From NCBI RefSeq assembly GCF_900103485.1, contig NZ_FNHW01000001.1, positions 1,585,418 to 1,649,417 on the forward strand: a DNA stretch of 64,000 nucleotides. Direction: 5' to 3'. The DNA is from Fictibacillus solisalsi (lineage in GTDB: Bacteria > Bacillota > Bacilli > Bacillales > Fictibacillaceae). This document shows, piece after piece, positions 16,647-25,779 of the stretch (within the stretch, counting starts at the first letter, position 1; every line of letters starts with the position of its first letter). The position numbers and the translations under genes are program-made. The notes beneath the pieces were generated by a model, which was given only the letters and a program-made list of their open reading frames with translations, ran no database searches and was not told where the DNA came from.

Positions 16647-16726
16647 CACTTATTTAGTAAAAATTCTGTTAATATAATGCATATAATATAATCATAGTAT
16701 AATTTCTTTGCTAATTCTAAAAGACC

Positions 16727-16879
16727 ATGGTGATCGGACGTGTTGGGAAAAGGTATATCAGCACAGGCTCCATGTCAGCGGTTATAGCATTTGGGATTAT
16801 CACCCACGGAGCACTTTCGTTTTACTTTGGTGATATTTTTAAATCATATTATTCACCGAGCAATTTCTCACTACTTTGA
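16727..16879 (+). CDS. Possible 50-residue membrane peptide
   Basis: An open frame of 50 codons starts at ATG 16727 and encodes a basic start (MVIGRVGKRY), a hydrophobic stretch MSAVIAFGIITHGALSFYF and a polar tail. It would be a single-span membrane peptide. TATAAT-like boxes lie upstream, but the ribosome binding site is weak (AAAAGACC). I do not recognise a family; it could be non-coding. Confidence 0.35.
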   Translation: MVIGRVGKRYISTGSMSAVIAFGIITHGALSFYFGDIFKSYYSPSNFSLL

Positions 16880-16981
16880 AAGATAATAAAAATATAAACA
16901 CCGCCAATATGTAATGAGGCATAATGAGCAAATTCCAATTTTTGAAAATATGAAATCAAAGGTGTATAATGATTAATAATG

Positions 16982-17479
16982 TTAATTTTTATTGTCGTAA
17001 AATATATGTTTAGCAGTCAACTCATTATCAATTGTAAGAATTGCATGGGAGTAATACTTTTCCCTTCTTTTATCTGTCGGCGAGCCCGGGTTTAACATTA
17101 ACACTCCGTTATGGCAGTAATTTTTTGGAATATGAGAGTGACCGAAAATGATACAGTCTACATCCACCTCATTAAATGTGGCTATTGCCCTTTTTTCAGT
17201 TGTTTGTTTGGCTCCATGGCCATGAACAACACCTATAGTAAATCGATTCACCTTCAACAAAAGGGTTTCATTAAAAAGATCTCTCATTTCAGGTCGGTCA
17301 ACATTGCCGGTTACTCCCTCAATCGGAGCATACTGCCTTAATTGATGAAATACTTCTGGTGTCTGCCAGTCACCGGCATGGATGATTAAATCAGCATTCT
17401 GTAGATCGGCAATTAGTCTCTCAGGTATTTTATTGGCCCTTTTGGGCATATGTGTATCAGATACTACGACAATTTTCAC
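16982..17479 (-). CDS. YfcE/MJ0936-family metallophosphoesterase (YsnB-like)
   Basis: A 165-residue calcineurin-like phosphodiesterase with all metal motifs in order: SDTH (7-10), HAGD near 35-38, TGNVD near 58, VVHGHG near 88-93, and FGHSHIP near 113. B. subtilis YsnB is a likely relative. The family hydrolyses simple phosphodiesters in vitro; the natural substrate is unknown. The start is GTG at 17479 with AAGGAG upstream. Monocistronic. Confidence 0.85.
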   Translation of the reverse strand: MKIVVVSDTHMPKRANKIPERLIADLQNADLIIHAGDWQTPEVFHQLRQYAPIEGVTGNVDRPEMRDLFNETLLLKVNRFTIGVVHGHGAKQTTEKRAIATFNEVDVDCIIFGHSHIPKNYCHNGVLMLNPGSPTDKRREKYYSHAILTIDNELTAKHIFYDNKN

Positions 17480-17618
17480 TGAAAAATTCAGCTCCTTATT
17501 TTTTTTGATTCATTTAGCATAGGCCATTTATCACAGTGCCAGCAACGAAAACGCTTTATATTTAGATAATTCAATATTTTCATAATTAAATTATAATAAG
17601 ATATACCTATAATTTTCA

Positions 17619-17651
17619 TTGACTACTAAATATTTTGTAAATTAAAATATT
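17619..17651 (+). promoter_or_regulatory. Promoter and inverted repeat upstream of the POT transporter
   Basis: TTGACT (17619-17624) and TAAAAT (17643-17648) are spaced 18 bp. An inverted repeat AATATTTT (17629-17636) / AAAATATT (17644-17651) overlaps the -10 and could be an operator, though the region is very AT-rich. Confidence 0.4.
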
Positions 17652-17680
17652 AATAGTTTAAACATATTGGAGGCATCAAG

Positions 17681-19069
17681 ATGGAAGCAACTGTTAAAGT
17701 GGAGCAGGATAATCAGCTCCAGACCAAAAAGAAACATCCTCCTGGCCTATACTTGCTCTTCTTCACTGAAATGTGGGAAAGATTCAGTTATTATGGCATG
17801 AGAGCAATTCTTGTTCTTTATTTAACAAAGTCCTTGATTAGCGGCGGACTCGGTATGAGTGAAGGCCTTGCACTTAGTATTTACGGATTTTTCACCGGTG
17901 CAGTTTATTTTACCCCGCTGATTGGAGGATATTTAACAGACCGATTCTTAGGAAAGCGTCTGGCGATTACCATTGGCGGTGTAACAATGGCCCTTGGTAA
18001 CTTTGTATTGTTTGCTAATCAAAGCCATGCGGCATTTTACATTGGACTAGCCTTATTGATCATCGGGAATGGTTTCTTCAAGCCTAATATTTCTACACTC
18101 GTTGGGGATCTATACCCCCAAAGCGATGCACGTAAAGATGCTGCATTTACCATTTTCTATATGGGAATTAACATCGGAGCCTTTTTCTCTCCATTAATTG
18201 TTGGTTTCTTGGCTGAAGATTACTTTAAGACTACGGTAAACGGGGTCGAGCATTTCGGATTTAAATTCGGGTTCCTTGCAGCTGCCATCGGCATGATTAT
18301 CGGACAGCTTCTGTTCAACCTTCTTGGCAATAAATATCTGGGAGACATCGGTAAAAAGCCGGTTGGCGTTTCACAGAATGCAATCAGCTCAGAAGTGAAA
18401 AAGAAGCCTCTTACCAAAGCTGAAAAAAGCCGGATTAAGGTTATCTTTATTCTGACATTCTTTGTTATTTTCTTTATGGCTGGCTTTGAGCAAGCCGGCA
18501 GTTCGTTAACCCTTTATACAGACAAATTTATTGACCGTACTGTATTTGGATGGACGGTACCTACATCATGGTTCCAGTCACTCAACCCTCTGTTTATCGT
18601 TATCTTTGCACCAATTCTTTCTGTACTATGGGTGAAATTATCAAAAACAAAACGTGGCGATTTGGCTACACCGACCAAAATGGCAACAGGTATGATCCTG
18701 CTTGGCGCCGGATTTGCCGTTCTTATCCCTGCTCTTCTACAAACAGGAACAGGCGATACTTCTGCTGTTAAAGCCAACATGATCTTTATGATTCTCACCT
18801 ACTTCCTTCATACGATTGGAGAGCTGTGCCTGCAGCCAGTAGGTTTGTCCATGGTAAGTAAGCTTGCGCCCGTTAAGCTGGCTTCACTGTTGATGGGTGT
18901 TTGGCTTGCCGGCTCTGGTTTTGCAAATATCCTTGCCGGACAATTAGCTTCAACTACTGAGTCACTTGGTTACTTTGAAGTGTTTATGATTATCGGCGGC
19001 GTAACGATTTTCCTTGGGTTGATCCTGTTGGGTCTATCCAAAAAACTGGTAAAAATGTCCGCTCAGTAA
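17681..19069 (+). CDS. dtpT: POT-family proton-dependent oligopeptide transporter
   Basis: A 462-residue major facilitator protein of the peptide transporter (PTR2/POT) family. The N-terminal signature is FFTEMWERFSYYGMRAILVL, including the ExxERFxYY proton/peptide site, followed by GGYLTDRFLGKR between helices 2 and 3. Twelve to fourteen membrane helices are apparent. It imports di- and tripeptides with protons, like Lactococcus DtpT and B. subtilis YclF. A TTGGAGG site lies ten bases before ATG. Single-gene unit with its own promoter and terminator. Confidence 0.9.
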   Translation: MEATVKVEQDNQLQTKKKHPPGLYLLFFTEMWERFSYYGMRAILVLYLTKSLISGGLGMSEGLALSIYGFFTGAVYFTPLIGGYLTDRFLGKRLAITIGGVTMALGNFVLFANQSHAAFYIGLALLIIGNGFFKPNISTLVGDLYPQSDARKDAAFTIFYMGINIGAFFSPLIVGFLAEDYFKTTVNGVEHFGFKFGFLAAAIGMIIGQLLFNLLGNKYLGDIGKKPVGVSQNAISSEVKKKPLTKAEKSRIKVIFILTFFVIFFMAGFEQAGSSLTLYTDKFIDRTVFGWTVPTSWFQSLNPLFIVIFAPILSVLWVKLSKTKRGDLATPTKMATGMILLGAGFAVLIPALLQTGTGDTSAVKANMIFMILTYFLHTIGELCLQPVGLSMVSKLAPVKLASLLMGVWLAGSGFANILAGQLASTTESLGYFEVFMIIGGVTIFLGLILLGLSKKLVKMSAQ

Positions 19070-19078
19070 GGTTTTAAA

Positions 19079-19124
19079 GAGGATTCCTGGTCCATTTTTA
19101 AATGGTCCTGGATCCTCTTTTTTT
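19079..19124 (+). terminator. Terminator of the POT transporter gene
   Basis: A long imperfect inverted repeat, GAGGAT (19079-19084) to ATCCTC (19112-19117) with inner pairing through TTTAAA, then T7. Confidence 0.7.
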
Positions 19125-19371
19125 ATTGTGGTTATGTGACTGAAAATTTAAAATTGTTTTACTTTATCACTCTTTTAATTCCCCGAACCTCTTGCCCTGT
19201 ATAAGCTCAACCTGGTTTTCCAATCGTTCTTCACCCAGCTCGCGACTTGAAGGTATGTAAAGTTTTTGTTAGGTTAGGTAACCGTAAGCACTATCTTGGA
19301 GGAAAAACCGGCAGCTGTTTATTAAAAGAGAAAGACCAGCTGCAAATAAAACTTATAAAAGGGGAGATTTG
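19125..19371 (+). other. Leader and promoter region of the sodium/proline symporter gene
   Basis: No credible open frame was seen here. A 7-bp inverted repeat GCAGCTG (19311-19317) / CAGCTGC (19337-19343) lies just upstream of the ribosome binding site GGGGAG at 19361-19366. A second GGAGG (19298-19302) is not followed by a good start. I cannot name a promoter with confidence. Confidence 0.4.
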
Positions 19372-20865
19372 GTGCAAATTGGTGTTATCACTTCGCTAGC
19401 TATCTATATGGCTGGCATGCTAGGAATTGGATATTGGGCGTACAAGAAAACGTCGGATCTGTCTGATTACATGCTTGGAGGCAGGGGTCTAGGGCCCGCG
19501 GTTACCGCTCTTTCAGCAGGAGCTTCAGACATGAGCGGATGGATGCTTATGGGTGTACCCGGAGCCATGTATGCGACCGGACTATCAAGTATTTGGATTG
19601 CCGTAGGGTTATTGATAGGAGCGTATGTAAACTACCTCGTACTCGCTCCGCGCCTGCGAACCTACACTGAGGTAGCGAATGATTCCATTACTATTCCTGA
19701 CTTTTTGGAAAATCGTTTTAACGACAAAGCCAGGATCTTACGATTTGCTTCAGCGATTGTCATCATCGTTTTCTTTACTTTCTATTGTTCCGCCGGATTG
19801 GTGTCAGGCGGCCGCTTGTTTGAAAGTTCTTTTAACCTTGATTACAAAGTGGGATTATTCGTTACAGTCGGCGTAGTGGTTGCTTACACTCTGTTTGGAG
19901 GTTTCCTCGCAGTAAGCTGGACCGACTTTGTACAAGGCATTATCATGTTTATCGCCCTTGTGCTCGTTCCTATTGTCGCCTTCACTGACGTTGGCGGTGT
20001 TCAATCAACGATCGATACCGTAAAGCAGATGGATGCAACAAAATTTGATCTGTTTAAAGGAACCACAGCTATTGGACTAATTTCCATGCTTGCCTGGGGC
20101 CTCGGATACTTTGGACAACCCCACATCATCGTCCGCTTTATGGCGATTACGAACATTAAAGATTTAAAGGTTGCCCGCCGTATCGGAATGGGCTGGATGG
20201 GTGTTTCCTTGCTGGGGGCTGTCCTTACTGGTTTGGTCGGAATTGCATGGTTCCACAAATCCGGGATTAAGCTTCACGATCCTGAAACAGTATTTATCAA
20301 GTTTTCAACGATACTGTTTCACCCACTGATCACCGGCTTCCTGCTCGCTGCCATTCTGGCTGCGATCATGAGTACGATATCGTCTCAACTGCTCGTTACA
20401 TCCAGTGCGATGACAGAAGACTTTTATAAAGCCTTTTTCCGCCGGGAAGCTTCAGATAAAGAGCTTGTAACCATTGGACGTTTGGCGGTTTTGTTTGTAG
20501 CAATTATCGCTACCCTGCTTGCGTACCACCCAAATGATACTATCCTGTCTCTTGTAGGCTATGCGTGGGCTGGTTTTGGTTCAGCGTTTGGTCCAGCCAT
20601 TTTACTCAGCCTTTACTGGAAACGGATGACCAAATGGGGAGCACTTGCCGGTATGATCGTCGGTGCTTTAACTGTTATTACCTGGGTTCAGTTCCCGGGC
20701 TTAAAGGCGCAAGTTTATGAAATGATTCCTGGTTTCTTCCTCAGCCTTATTGCTGTAATTGTTGTAAGTTTGTTGACGAAATCACCAAGCAACAATGTAC
20801 AAAACACATTTGCTGAAATGGAAGAAACATTAACAGATGAAGTTAATAAGATAAAGAACGCTTAA
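19372..20865 (+). CDS. putP: Sodium/proline symporter (PutP/OpuE)
   Basis: The protein of about 497 residues belongs to the SSS family and closely follows B. subtilis OpuE/PutP. It has [30 protein letters not shown] near residue 30 (sodium and proline site), [16 protein letters not shown], and [17 protein letters not shown] late. Thirteen membrane helices are expected. GTG at 19372 is preferred over TTG at 19369 because of spacing from GGGGAG. It takes up proline for nutrition or osmoprotection; absence of put catabolic genes nearby leaves the role open. Confidence 0.92.
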   Translation: MQIGVITSLAIYMAGMLGIGYWAYKKTSDLSDYMLGGRGLGPAVTALSAGASDMSGWMLMGVPGAMYATGLSSIWIAVGLLIGAYVNYLVLAPRLRTYTEVANDSITIPDFLENRFNDKARILRFASAIVIIVFFTFYCSAGLVSGGRLFESSFNLDYKVGLFVTVGVVVAYTLFGGFLAVSWTDFVQGIIMFIALVLVPIVAFTDVGGVQSTIDTVKQMDATKFDLFKGTTAIGLISMLAWGLGYFGQPHIIVRFMAITNIKDLKVARRIGMGWMGVSLLGAVLTGLVGIAWFHKSGIKLHDPETVFIKFSTILFHPLITGFLLAAILAAIMSTISSQLLVTSSAMTEDFYKAFFRREASDKELVTIGRLAVLFVAIIATLLAYHPNDTILSLVGYAWAGFGSAFGPAILLSLYWKRMTKWGALAGMIVGALTVITWVQFPGLKAQVYEMIPGFFLSLIAVIVVSLLTKSPSNNVQNTFAEMEETLTDEVNKIKNA

Positions 20866-20866
20866 A

Positions 20867-20901
20867 AAAAACGAGGCAGCTCTATGCTGTCTCGTTTTTC
20901 A
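20867..20901. terminator. Bidirectional terminator after putP
   Basis: ACGAGGCAGC (20871-20880) pairs with GCTGTCTCGT (20886-20895) with one G-U, flanked by A8 and T5. Confidence 0.85.
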
Positions 20902-20902
20902 T

Positions 20903-21088
20903 TTAATGTTTATTATGAAGAGAATATTCTTTCATTTTTGCTTCTGCCTCTTCTGCTTTTTTCAATTCACGTTCGTGAATTTTTTTTAGAAACTTGACGG
21001 TCATCCATGCAAGAATCATGAAAATAATAAAAATAAATACAGCAGGCAGCAGTTCTAGTTTATTTTCCGGCATCTCTACATCGATCAT
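20903..21088 (-). CDS. Small single-span membrane protein
   Basis: A 61-residue protein with an acidic start (MIDVEMPENK), one transmembrane helix LLPAVFIFIIFMILAWMTV, and a highly charged helical tail KKIHERELKKAEEAEAKMK. ATG at 21088 lies 8 bases after AAGGTG; TTG at 21091 is an alternative. I do not recognise the family. The amphipathic tail suggests a cytoplasmic coiled coil. Confidence 0.65.
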   Translation of the reverse strand: MIDVEMPENKLELLPAVFIFIIFMILAWMTVKFLKKIHERELKKAEEAEAKMKEYSLHNKH

Positions 21089-21146
21089 CAACTACACACC
21101 TTCCCGGTTGTCTCTCCTGTCCATTATACACTGTAGACTCCCGGCT

Positions 21147-21181
21147 AAAAAAGCACCCTTTTTGTCAAAGGATGCTTTTTT
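21147..21181. terminator. Terminator of trhO, bidirectional
   Basis: GCACCCTTT (21153-21161) pairs with AAAGGATGC (21167-21175) with one mismatch, flanked by A6 and T7. Confidence 0.7.
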
Positions 21182-21187
21182 TACTAT

Positions 21188-22099
21188 TTATGATTGAGCT
21201 ATATTTTTCTCCGTGACATAACGGTTCCGTTCATGATTCCTGCACTGCGTGCTGCACGCTCTGTTAGACCTGTTTTCGCAAGGTTCACACATTAATAGAT
21301 GTTTATTGCATTCGGGATTTCCGCATTTAACATACCGCTCCTCCGGCTTGCCGCAGTGATAGCATTTTCCGACTACCTTTTCCGTTCCTGCACGGTTAAC
21401 CGGGACTGAAGTTCTTTCATCAAACACATAACATCTTCCCTCCCAAAGATCCCCTTTTACCTCAGGATCATAGCCATAGGAGATGATGCCGCCTTCGAGC
21501 TGGGAAACATCCTGGAATCCTTCCTTTAACAAAAAGCCAGAAAACTTTTCGCAACGGATCCCTCCTGTACAATAAGTCAGTACCTTTTTATCTTTGAATT
21601 TATCAAAATTATCTCTGATCCATACAGGAAGGTCCCTGAAGTTTTCGATCTCCGGCCGGATGGCTCCCTTAAAGTGTCCAAGGTCGTATTCATACGTATT
21701 TCTGGCATCGAGAATCACCACATCCTCCTGCTGCAATGCTTCATGAAATTCTTTCGGGGTAAGATGCTTTCCTGTAAGTTCATTTGGATTTACATCCTCA
21801 TCCAAACTTAAATTTACAATTTCTTTTTTGACCCGGACCTTCATCTTTTTAAACGCATGATGTTCAGATTTTTCAATTTTAAAAACCATATCTTGAAAAC
21901 GTTCGTCATTCTTCATATGGTTCATATATTCAGATGTTTGCTCCAAATTTCCGGAGACCGTACCATTGATCCCTTCGTTCGCCACCCAAATTCGTCCTTT
22001 CAAGCCGATTGACTTGCAGTAATCGAGATGAGAGGAAACAAATGATTCAGGGTCTTCGATCTCAATATATTTATAAAACAGCAATACCTGATAGTTCAC
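21188..22099 (-). CDS. trhO: tRNA uridine(34) hydroxylase TrhO (rhodanese domain)
   Basis: The 303-residue protein has an N-terminal acylphosphatase-like part ([16 protein letters not shown]) and a rhodanese domain with active loop [11 protein letters not shown] (Cys near 181). A cysteine-rich tail follows (CYHCGKP, CGNPEC, CEPCENR), probably zinc binding. TrhO makes 5-hydroxyuridine at tRNA position 34 with oxygen. B. subtilis YbfQ is the expected orthologue. The start is GTG 22099 after TTGGAGTGA. Confidence 0.9.
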   Translation of the reverse strand: MNYQVLLFYKYIEIEDPESFVSSHLDYCKSIGLKGRIWVANEGINGTVSGNLEQTSEYMNHMKNDERFQDMVFKIEKSEHHAFKKMKVRVKKEIVNLSLDEDVNPNELTGKHLTPKEFHEALQQEDVVILDARNTYEYDLGHFKGAIRPEIENFRDLPVWIRDNFDKFKDKKVLTYCTGGIRCEKFSGFLLKEGFQDVSQLEGGIISYGYDPEVKGDLWEGRCYVFDERTSVPVNRAGTEKVVGKCYHCGKPEERYVKCGNPECNKHLLMCEPCENRSNRACSTQCRNHERNRYVTEKNIAQS

Positions 22100-22213
22100 T
22101 TATTTTCACTCCAATTGCATAGTTTCAACTCAACTATCATATCAAATTTCCAAGAAAAAGGGCAGACCTCTTCTTAGCAGCCTCCCCCGGTTAAAAGTGC
22201 GATTCATCTGTTC

Positions 22214-22251
22214 TTATAAAAAAGGTCCCGTGCTATTGGCACAGGACCTTT
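22214..22251 (-). terminator. Terminator of the yfmL-like operon
   Basis: A 13-bp stem 22251-22239 with 22233-22221 (one G-U), then T6 on the minus strand. Confidence 0.85.
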
Positions 22252-22256
22252 CCGGT

Positions 22257-22727
22257 TCAGGCAACCCCTTCATCCTTGAAACCTTGTGAGACAGCTTCGT
22301 AATGATGTTCCAAGGAAATTCTCTTTATTTTATTGAAAAATCCATCAGGAAGGTCCTTTACGAGCTCCTTGGCAATCTTCCATGCCTGAACTTCTACTAG
22401 CAGTTCAATTTTTTTGCGTTTGAATTCATCTTCCGTCGAATCATAAAGCTCCACGAGTTTTTGCAAATAGGGATCTGTGGCGTGTCCTGCTTCATGAGCA
22501 AAAATGACACTCGCATACTCTACGAAAACATCCTCATTGGGAAACATCCAATCGCTCTGTGACTGAATTTCTTCAAGATACAAAGTAATGGACTGTTCAC
22601 CCGCATTATATTTGCCTCCGATATTCCGGTTCAGCGGGCATTTGGCTTCGATGTGAATGTCTACTGAAATATCAAAGTTTTCAACCATTTGGTTTATTTT
22701 TTGTACCAATCTTTCATTTACCAGCAA
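22257..22727 (-). CDS. Small HEAGH zincin-like protein, coupled to helicase gene
   Basis: The 156-residue protein carries HEAGH at 78-82 followed by ATD, the zinc-binding core of a metallopeptidase, and a downstream helix LLVEVQAWKIAKEL that could give the third ligand. There is no signal peptide or membrane segment, so it acts in the cytoplasm. Translation starts at TTG directly after the helicase stop (TAATTG), using the GGGG site inside the helicase gene, so the two are translationally coupled. I do not recognise a named family; the substrate is unknown. Confidence 0.75.
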   Translation of the reverse strand: MLVNERLVQKINQMVENFDISVDIHIEAKCPLNRNIGGKYNAGEQSITLYLEEIQSQSDWMFPNEDVFVEYASVIFAHEAGHATDPYLQKLVELYDSTEDEFKRKKIELLVEVQAWKIAKELVKDLPDGFFNKIKRISLEHHYEAVSQGFKDEGVA

Positions 22728-23951
22728 TTACTTCCCCTTCTTTTTATTAAAATTACCGCTTCGCTGGGGTATTGTTTTCCTTGGATTTCTCTTTTTGGCT
22801 GGCTTCTGCTGAATCTGTGAAGCCGGCAGCAGCTGGTCCTGCTTAATCACTGCCCTTTCGGCAGGCATATTGAGCTTTTTTGCCCATTTTAACAGGACAT
22901 TTTCCTCTCTCTCGGTAACCAGCGAAATGACGGTTCCTGTTTGTCCCGCTCTTCCTGTTCTTCCCGAACGGTGTATAAATTGTTTTTCGGAATCGGCGAG
23001 ATCGAAATGAATAACATGTGTTAATCCGCTAATATCAAGTCCTCTGGCAGCAAGGTCTGTAGAAAGAAGCAACGCATGGTTGCTGGAACGAAATTCTCTC
23101 ATTACCTTTTGCCGCTCCAGTTTTGTTGCCTGTCCGGATAATACACCTACAGTAATTCCCCGGTAAGCCAACTTGGCGGCGATCTCTTCAAGTTTCAAAT
23201 TGTCCCCAAAGAAAACGATCGCTTTCATGTTCGAATGATGTCGAATTATGCGCCTTAGGTTATCTATTTTATCACGTCTTTCTGAAATTAGGTAGATATT
23301 TGCAATGGACTCCCGTGCATCTGTATCCCGGCTGATTTTTATGAAATGCGGAGCATTCATCCACTCTTTAGCCTTCTCTTCTGCTTTGTTGGAAATGGTT
23401 GCGGACACAAAAACAAGCTGTCGGTCCTTCATCGTTCCTTTAACAATATTCTGTACTTCATCCATTAATTCCATATCATATACAATGTCAGCTTCATCGA
23501 CAACAATGGTTTTCACCTCATGAAGCTTCACTTTTTTATTTTTATAAAGCTCCAGGATTCTTCCCGGTGTACCGACTATGTAATGTGGCTTTTTCTTGAG
23601 CTTTTCCACTTGCCGCTGCACATTTACCCCGCCGATTAACGTTGTCCCTGTAATGCTGCTTCCCTTCGCGTATTCCTGAAGGACGGAGTGAATTTGCATC
23701 ACAAGTTCTTTAGTGGGCGCGATAACAACTGCCTGCAATGCCGTCGATGAGCTATCAATTTTGTCAAGTAATGGCAGACAATAAGCGAGCGTTTTTCCTG
23801 TCCCTGTCGGTGATTCCACGACAAGGTCCTTTCGCTCAAGCATAAACGGCAGCATTTCTTCCTGAACCGGTGTTAAGGAATCGAAAGCAGCCTCCTTCCA
23901 ATTCTCCTGCAAATAAGGTTGTAATTCTTGAATCGGTGTTTTTATAGCCAT
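22728..23951 (-). CDS. yfmL: DEAD-box RNA helicase, YfmL-like
   Basis: A 407-residue helicase with the Q-motif TPVQEEMLP, Walker A SPTGTGKTLAY, TPGR, VDEAD, SAT, and HRSGRTGRAGQTG in motif VI. The arrangement and the QVEKLKKKPHYIVGTPGR segment resemble B. subtilis YfmL, which aids 50S ribosome biogenesis. A basic tail rich in Lys, Arg and Gln (about 380-407) probably binds RNA. It is the middle gene of a three-gene operon, 5 bp after the hypothetical gene and abutting the HEAGH gene. Confidence 0.85.
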   Translation of the reverse strand: MAIKTPIQELQPYLQENWKEAAFDSLTPVQEEMLPFMLERKDLVVESPTGTGKTLAYCLPLLDKIDSSSTALQAVVIAPTKELVMQIHSVLQEYAKGSSITGTTLIGGVNVQRQVEKLKKKPHYIVGTPGRILELYKNKKVKLHEVKTIVVDEADIVYDMELMDEVQNIVKGTMKDRQLVFVSATISNKAEEKAKEWMNAPHFIKISRDTDARESIANIYLISERRDKIDNLRRIIRHHSNMKAIVFFGDNLKLEEIAAKLAYRGITVGVLSGQATKLERQKVMREFRSSNHALLLSTDLAARGLDISGLTHVIHFDLADSEKQFIHRSGRTGRAGQTGTVISLVTEREENVLLKWAKKLNMPAERAVIKQDQLLPASQIQQKPAKKRNPRKTIPQRSGNFNKKKGK

Positions 23952-23956
23952 AACGA

Positions 23957-24484
23957 TTAACGTTCCCCTTTTTTTAGTATTCGTTCAGCAGCAAAAAGGA
24001 TCCGGTTAACATAATCCTCAAGCTGTTCACTATTTTCCTCATGCAATTTATGATGAATGACAACATTGATTTGATTCCGGTAGCTTCCTCTCGGCAAACC
24101 ATAAATATAGGAAAGAGTTTGTGTAACCTCTCCATCGGTTTTCCACAGTCTTCTCATAGCTGCACCAATCTTGGAGCATTCTGTTTCTATATCCTGTACA
24201 GTGGTGTAAAAAGCAACGGAAAAAATACAGCCTGTACTTTCGGTCTCTCTTTCCATTATTTCATCCGCCAGATCTTCTAAACCTGCTTTTAATTCGATTT
24301 TCGCGCGGACATCCTTTTCTTTTTTGCCGTTTAACAAAACCTCTAAACTGTATGTCCTGCTCATCGAAGCCAAGTCAATGAGGTCTTTCCGGCCGGTTAC
24401 TTTTAAAACCCCTTCAAAATCAAGATCGTAAGCCATTCCCTCAAGAATAACTTTTAAGTTTTCATAGATGGTCGGATCAAACAT
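23957..24484 (-). CDS. Hypothetical protein, first gene of yfmL-like operon
   Basis: This 175-residue soluble protein mixes strands and helices (YSLEVLLNGKKEKDVRAKIEL, then a helix ending in AAERILKKGER). It has no membrane segment or signal peptide and I do not recognise its family. It begins MFDPTIYENLKVILEGMAYDLDFEG. Its stop is 5 bp from the helicase start, so it is cotranscribed and may share the RNA- or ribosome-related role (inference). Confidence 0.7.
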   Translation of the reverse strand: MFDPTIYENLKVILEGMAYDLDFEGVLKVTGRKDLIDLASMSRTYSLEVLLNGKKEKDVRAKIELKAGLEDLADEIMERETESTGCIFSVAFYTTVQDIETECSKIGAAMRRLWKTDGEVTQTLSYIYGLPRGSYRNQINVVIHHKLHEENSEQLEDYVNRILFAAERILKKGER

Positions 24485-24604
24485 GTTAGTACCCTTTCTT
24501 TTAAATCCTTATAATACGGTACGTGAAATTATTTTAATGTATGACAATTTTATTTCTTTTATTTTACCCATTTCATCCAGCCAGCGCGAATTTCTGACGG
24601 GCAA

Positions 24605-24635
24605 AATAAAAAAGACGGTGGCAGTTTCCGTCTTT
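24605..24635 (-). terminator. Terminator of yppE
   Basis: AAAGACGG (24635-24628 on minus) pairs with CCGTCTTT (24618-24611), followed by T-rich sequence. It overlaps the yppE stop codon. Confidence 0.75.
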
Positions 24636-25009
24636 TATGAAAGAAGCCGATCCAACAAAGTACTCAGGACATAATCAATGGATTTGATCATCTCGGTAAA
24701 TCGTTTTTCCCGGGTGTCGAGCTGGAAGGCAAATACCGCAATAAAGTTCAGATTATCAAACGTATCATTAATCTGGGGCAGATGGATATACTTTGGACGG
24801 TTGTTTTCCACCCACTTAAGCGCAAGGGGTTTCCATTCCTCTGTCAACGTCCGGATTTCGTCGGCAAACGGCTTAACCTCGCCATAGAAGTCCACTTCAT
24901 ACCCTTCTTTTTTTGTTTTGGTAAGATATTGGTCCATTGCTGCTTTGTTTTTACCCAGCAGCTCTTGAGTAAGTTGAATAAGACGTTGTTCCATACGTAA
25001 TGATTTCAC
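24635..25009 (-). CDS. yppE: YppE family protein (DUF1798)
   Basis: The protein of about 124 residues is a helical bundle with the DUF1798 pattern, including WVENNRPKYIHLPQINDTFDN and the helix EKRFTEMIKSIDYVLSTLLDRL. GTG at 25009 with GAGGTG upstream is preferred; ATG (MEQRL) at 24994 is possible but too far from a ribosome site. Function is unknown. Its position near racA, yppC and recU matches the B. subtilis ypp cluster. Confidence 0.8.
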   Translation of the reverse strand: MKSLRMEQRLIQLTQELLGKNKAAMDQYLTKTKKEGYEVDFYGEVKPFADEIRTLTEEWKPLALKWVENNRPKYIHLPQINDTFDNLNFIAVFAFQLDTREKRFTEMIKSIDYVLSTLLDRLLS

Positions 25010-25070
25010 TCCTGACACCTCTATCCTATCAAAACAAAGGATAAAATGCACGAGCTTCCTTTAATGAAGG

Positions 25071-25589
25071 TTACAGCGTAAAAAGTCCCACCAGCCAATT
25101 ACGGCGCTGTTTTTTTAACCCTGCAGCTTCTTCCTGGGCTCCATCCGGCATTTTTAAAAGTTTTACTTCAATATCCTCAATTTTTTCTTCTATTTTAACC
25201 AATCGCTTCATCATGTCATCCATTTCAGTTGCATGCTGTAAAACCTGGTACGACAACACATCGTCCGCTTTCTCTTCCAGCTTTTTTTCCAGGTTTTCGA
25301 TCTGGGCCATCAACTGGTCGAACCGTTCATCAAACGCTCCTGCCGGCTGGGCTTTTGGCTCAGGTGCTTTAATCTTTGCAGCTGCGATTTGAATATCGCC
25401 CATAAGCAAACCTGCGTCCAGCTGTTTCTTGATTTCCCGCAAATCTTCTATATCCTGCTCGGAAAACAGATAATGACCATGGTCGTTTTTTTGGCACGCA
25501 AGATTGAAATGCTTTACCCAGCGCTGAATGGTAGTTGGATTGACACCAAGTTCTTCCGAAACCGTTTTTGTTTTAAACACCATTTCCAT
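25071..25589 (-). CDS. racA: Chromosome-anchoring protein RacA
   Basis: The 172-residue protein has an N-terminal MerR-like helix-turn-helix (TVSEELGVNPTTIQRWVKHF, then HGHYLFSEQDIEDL). A long coiled coil (about 90-150, FDERFDQLMAQIENLEKKLEEK) and a basic C-terminal end follow. This is the RacA layout: it binds centromere-like sites during sporulation and tethers the chromosome to the cell pole through DivIVA. A GAGGG site precedes ATG. In B. subtilis racA is elsewhere on the chromosome. Confidence 0.82.
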   Translation of the reverse strand: MEMVFKTKTVSEELGVNPTTIQRWVKHFNLACQKNDHGHYLFSEQDIEDLREIKKQLDAGLLMGDIQIAAAKIKAPEPKAQPAGAFDERFDQLMAQIENLEKKLEEKADDVLSYQVLQHATEMDDMMKRLVKIEEKIEDIEVKLLKMPDGAQEEAAGLKKQRRNWLVGLFTL

Positions 25590-25742
25590 TTCTAATTCCC
25601 TCCCCGTTTTCTTATAACAGAAGTATTCACTCCTCTTTTGCGTTTCCCTTCACAGGTGACAAAACTAGAACTGATTCGCCAAAGAAAGTGGTTTTATTCA
25701 AAAAAACCCGTCTTTCGACACTGTTATCCTGTATGAAACAGG

Positions 25743-25772
25743 ACCTCCTGCCTAACACTACGAGGAGGAGGT
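25743..25772 (+). promoter_or_regulatory. Hairpin sequestering the ribosome site of the small ORF
   Basis: ACCTCCT (25743-25749) pairs perfectly with AGGAGGT (25766-25772), which is the Shine-Dalgarno of the 40-codon frame at 25780. Translation should need unfolding of this stem. Confidence 0.5.
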
Positions 25773-25779
25773 GAAGAAC

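Noticed and set aside
16416-16649. N-terminal extension of serA in the open frame
   Set aside because: It runs through the riboswitch aptamer and terminator, has no start signal, and homologous enzymes begin at the internal ATG 16415.
17540-17580. cre-like CGAAAACGCTTTAT upstream of the POT transporter
   Set aside because: Three mismatches to the CcpA consensus, including conserved end positions.
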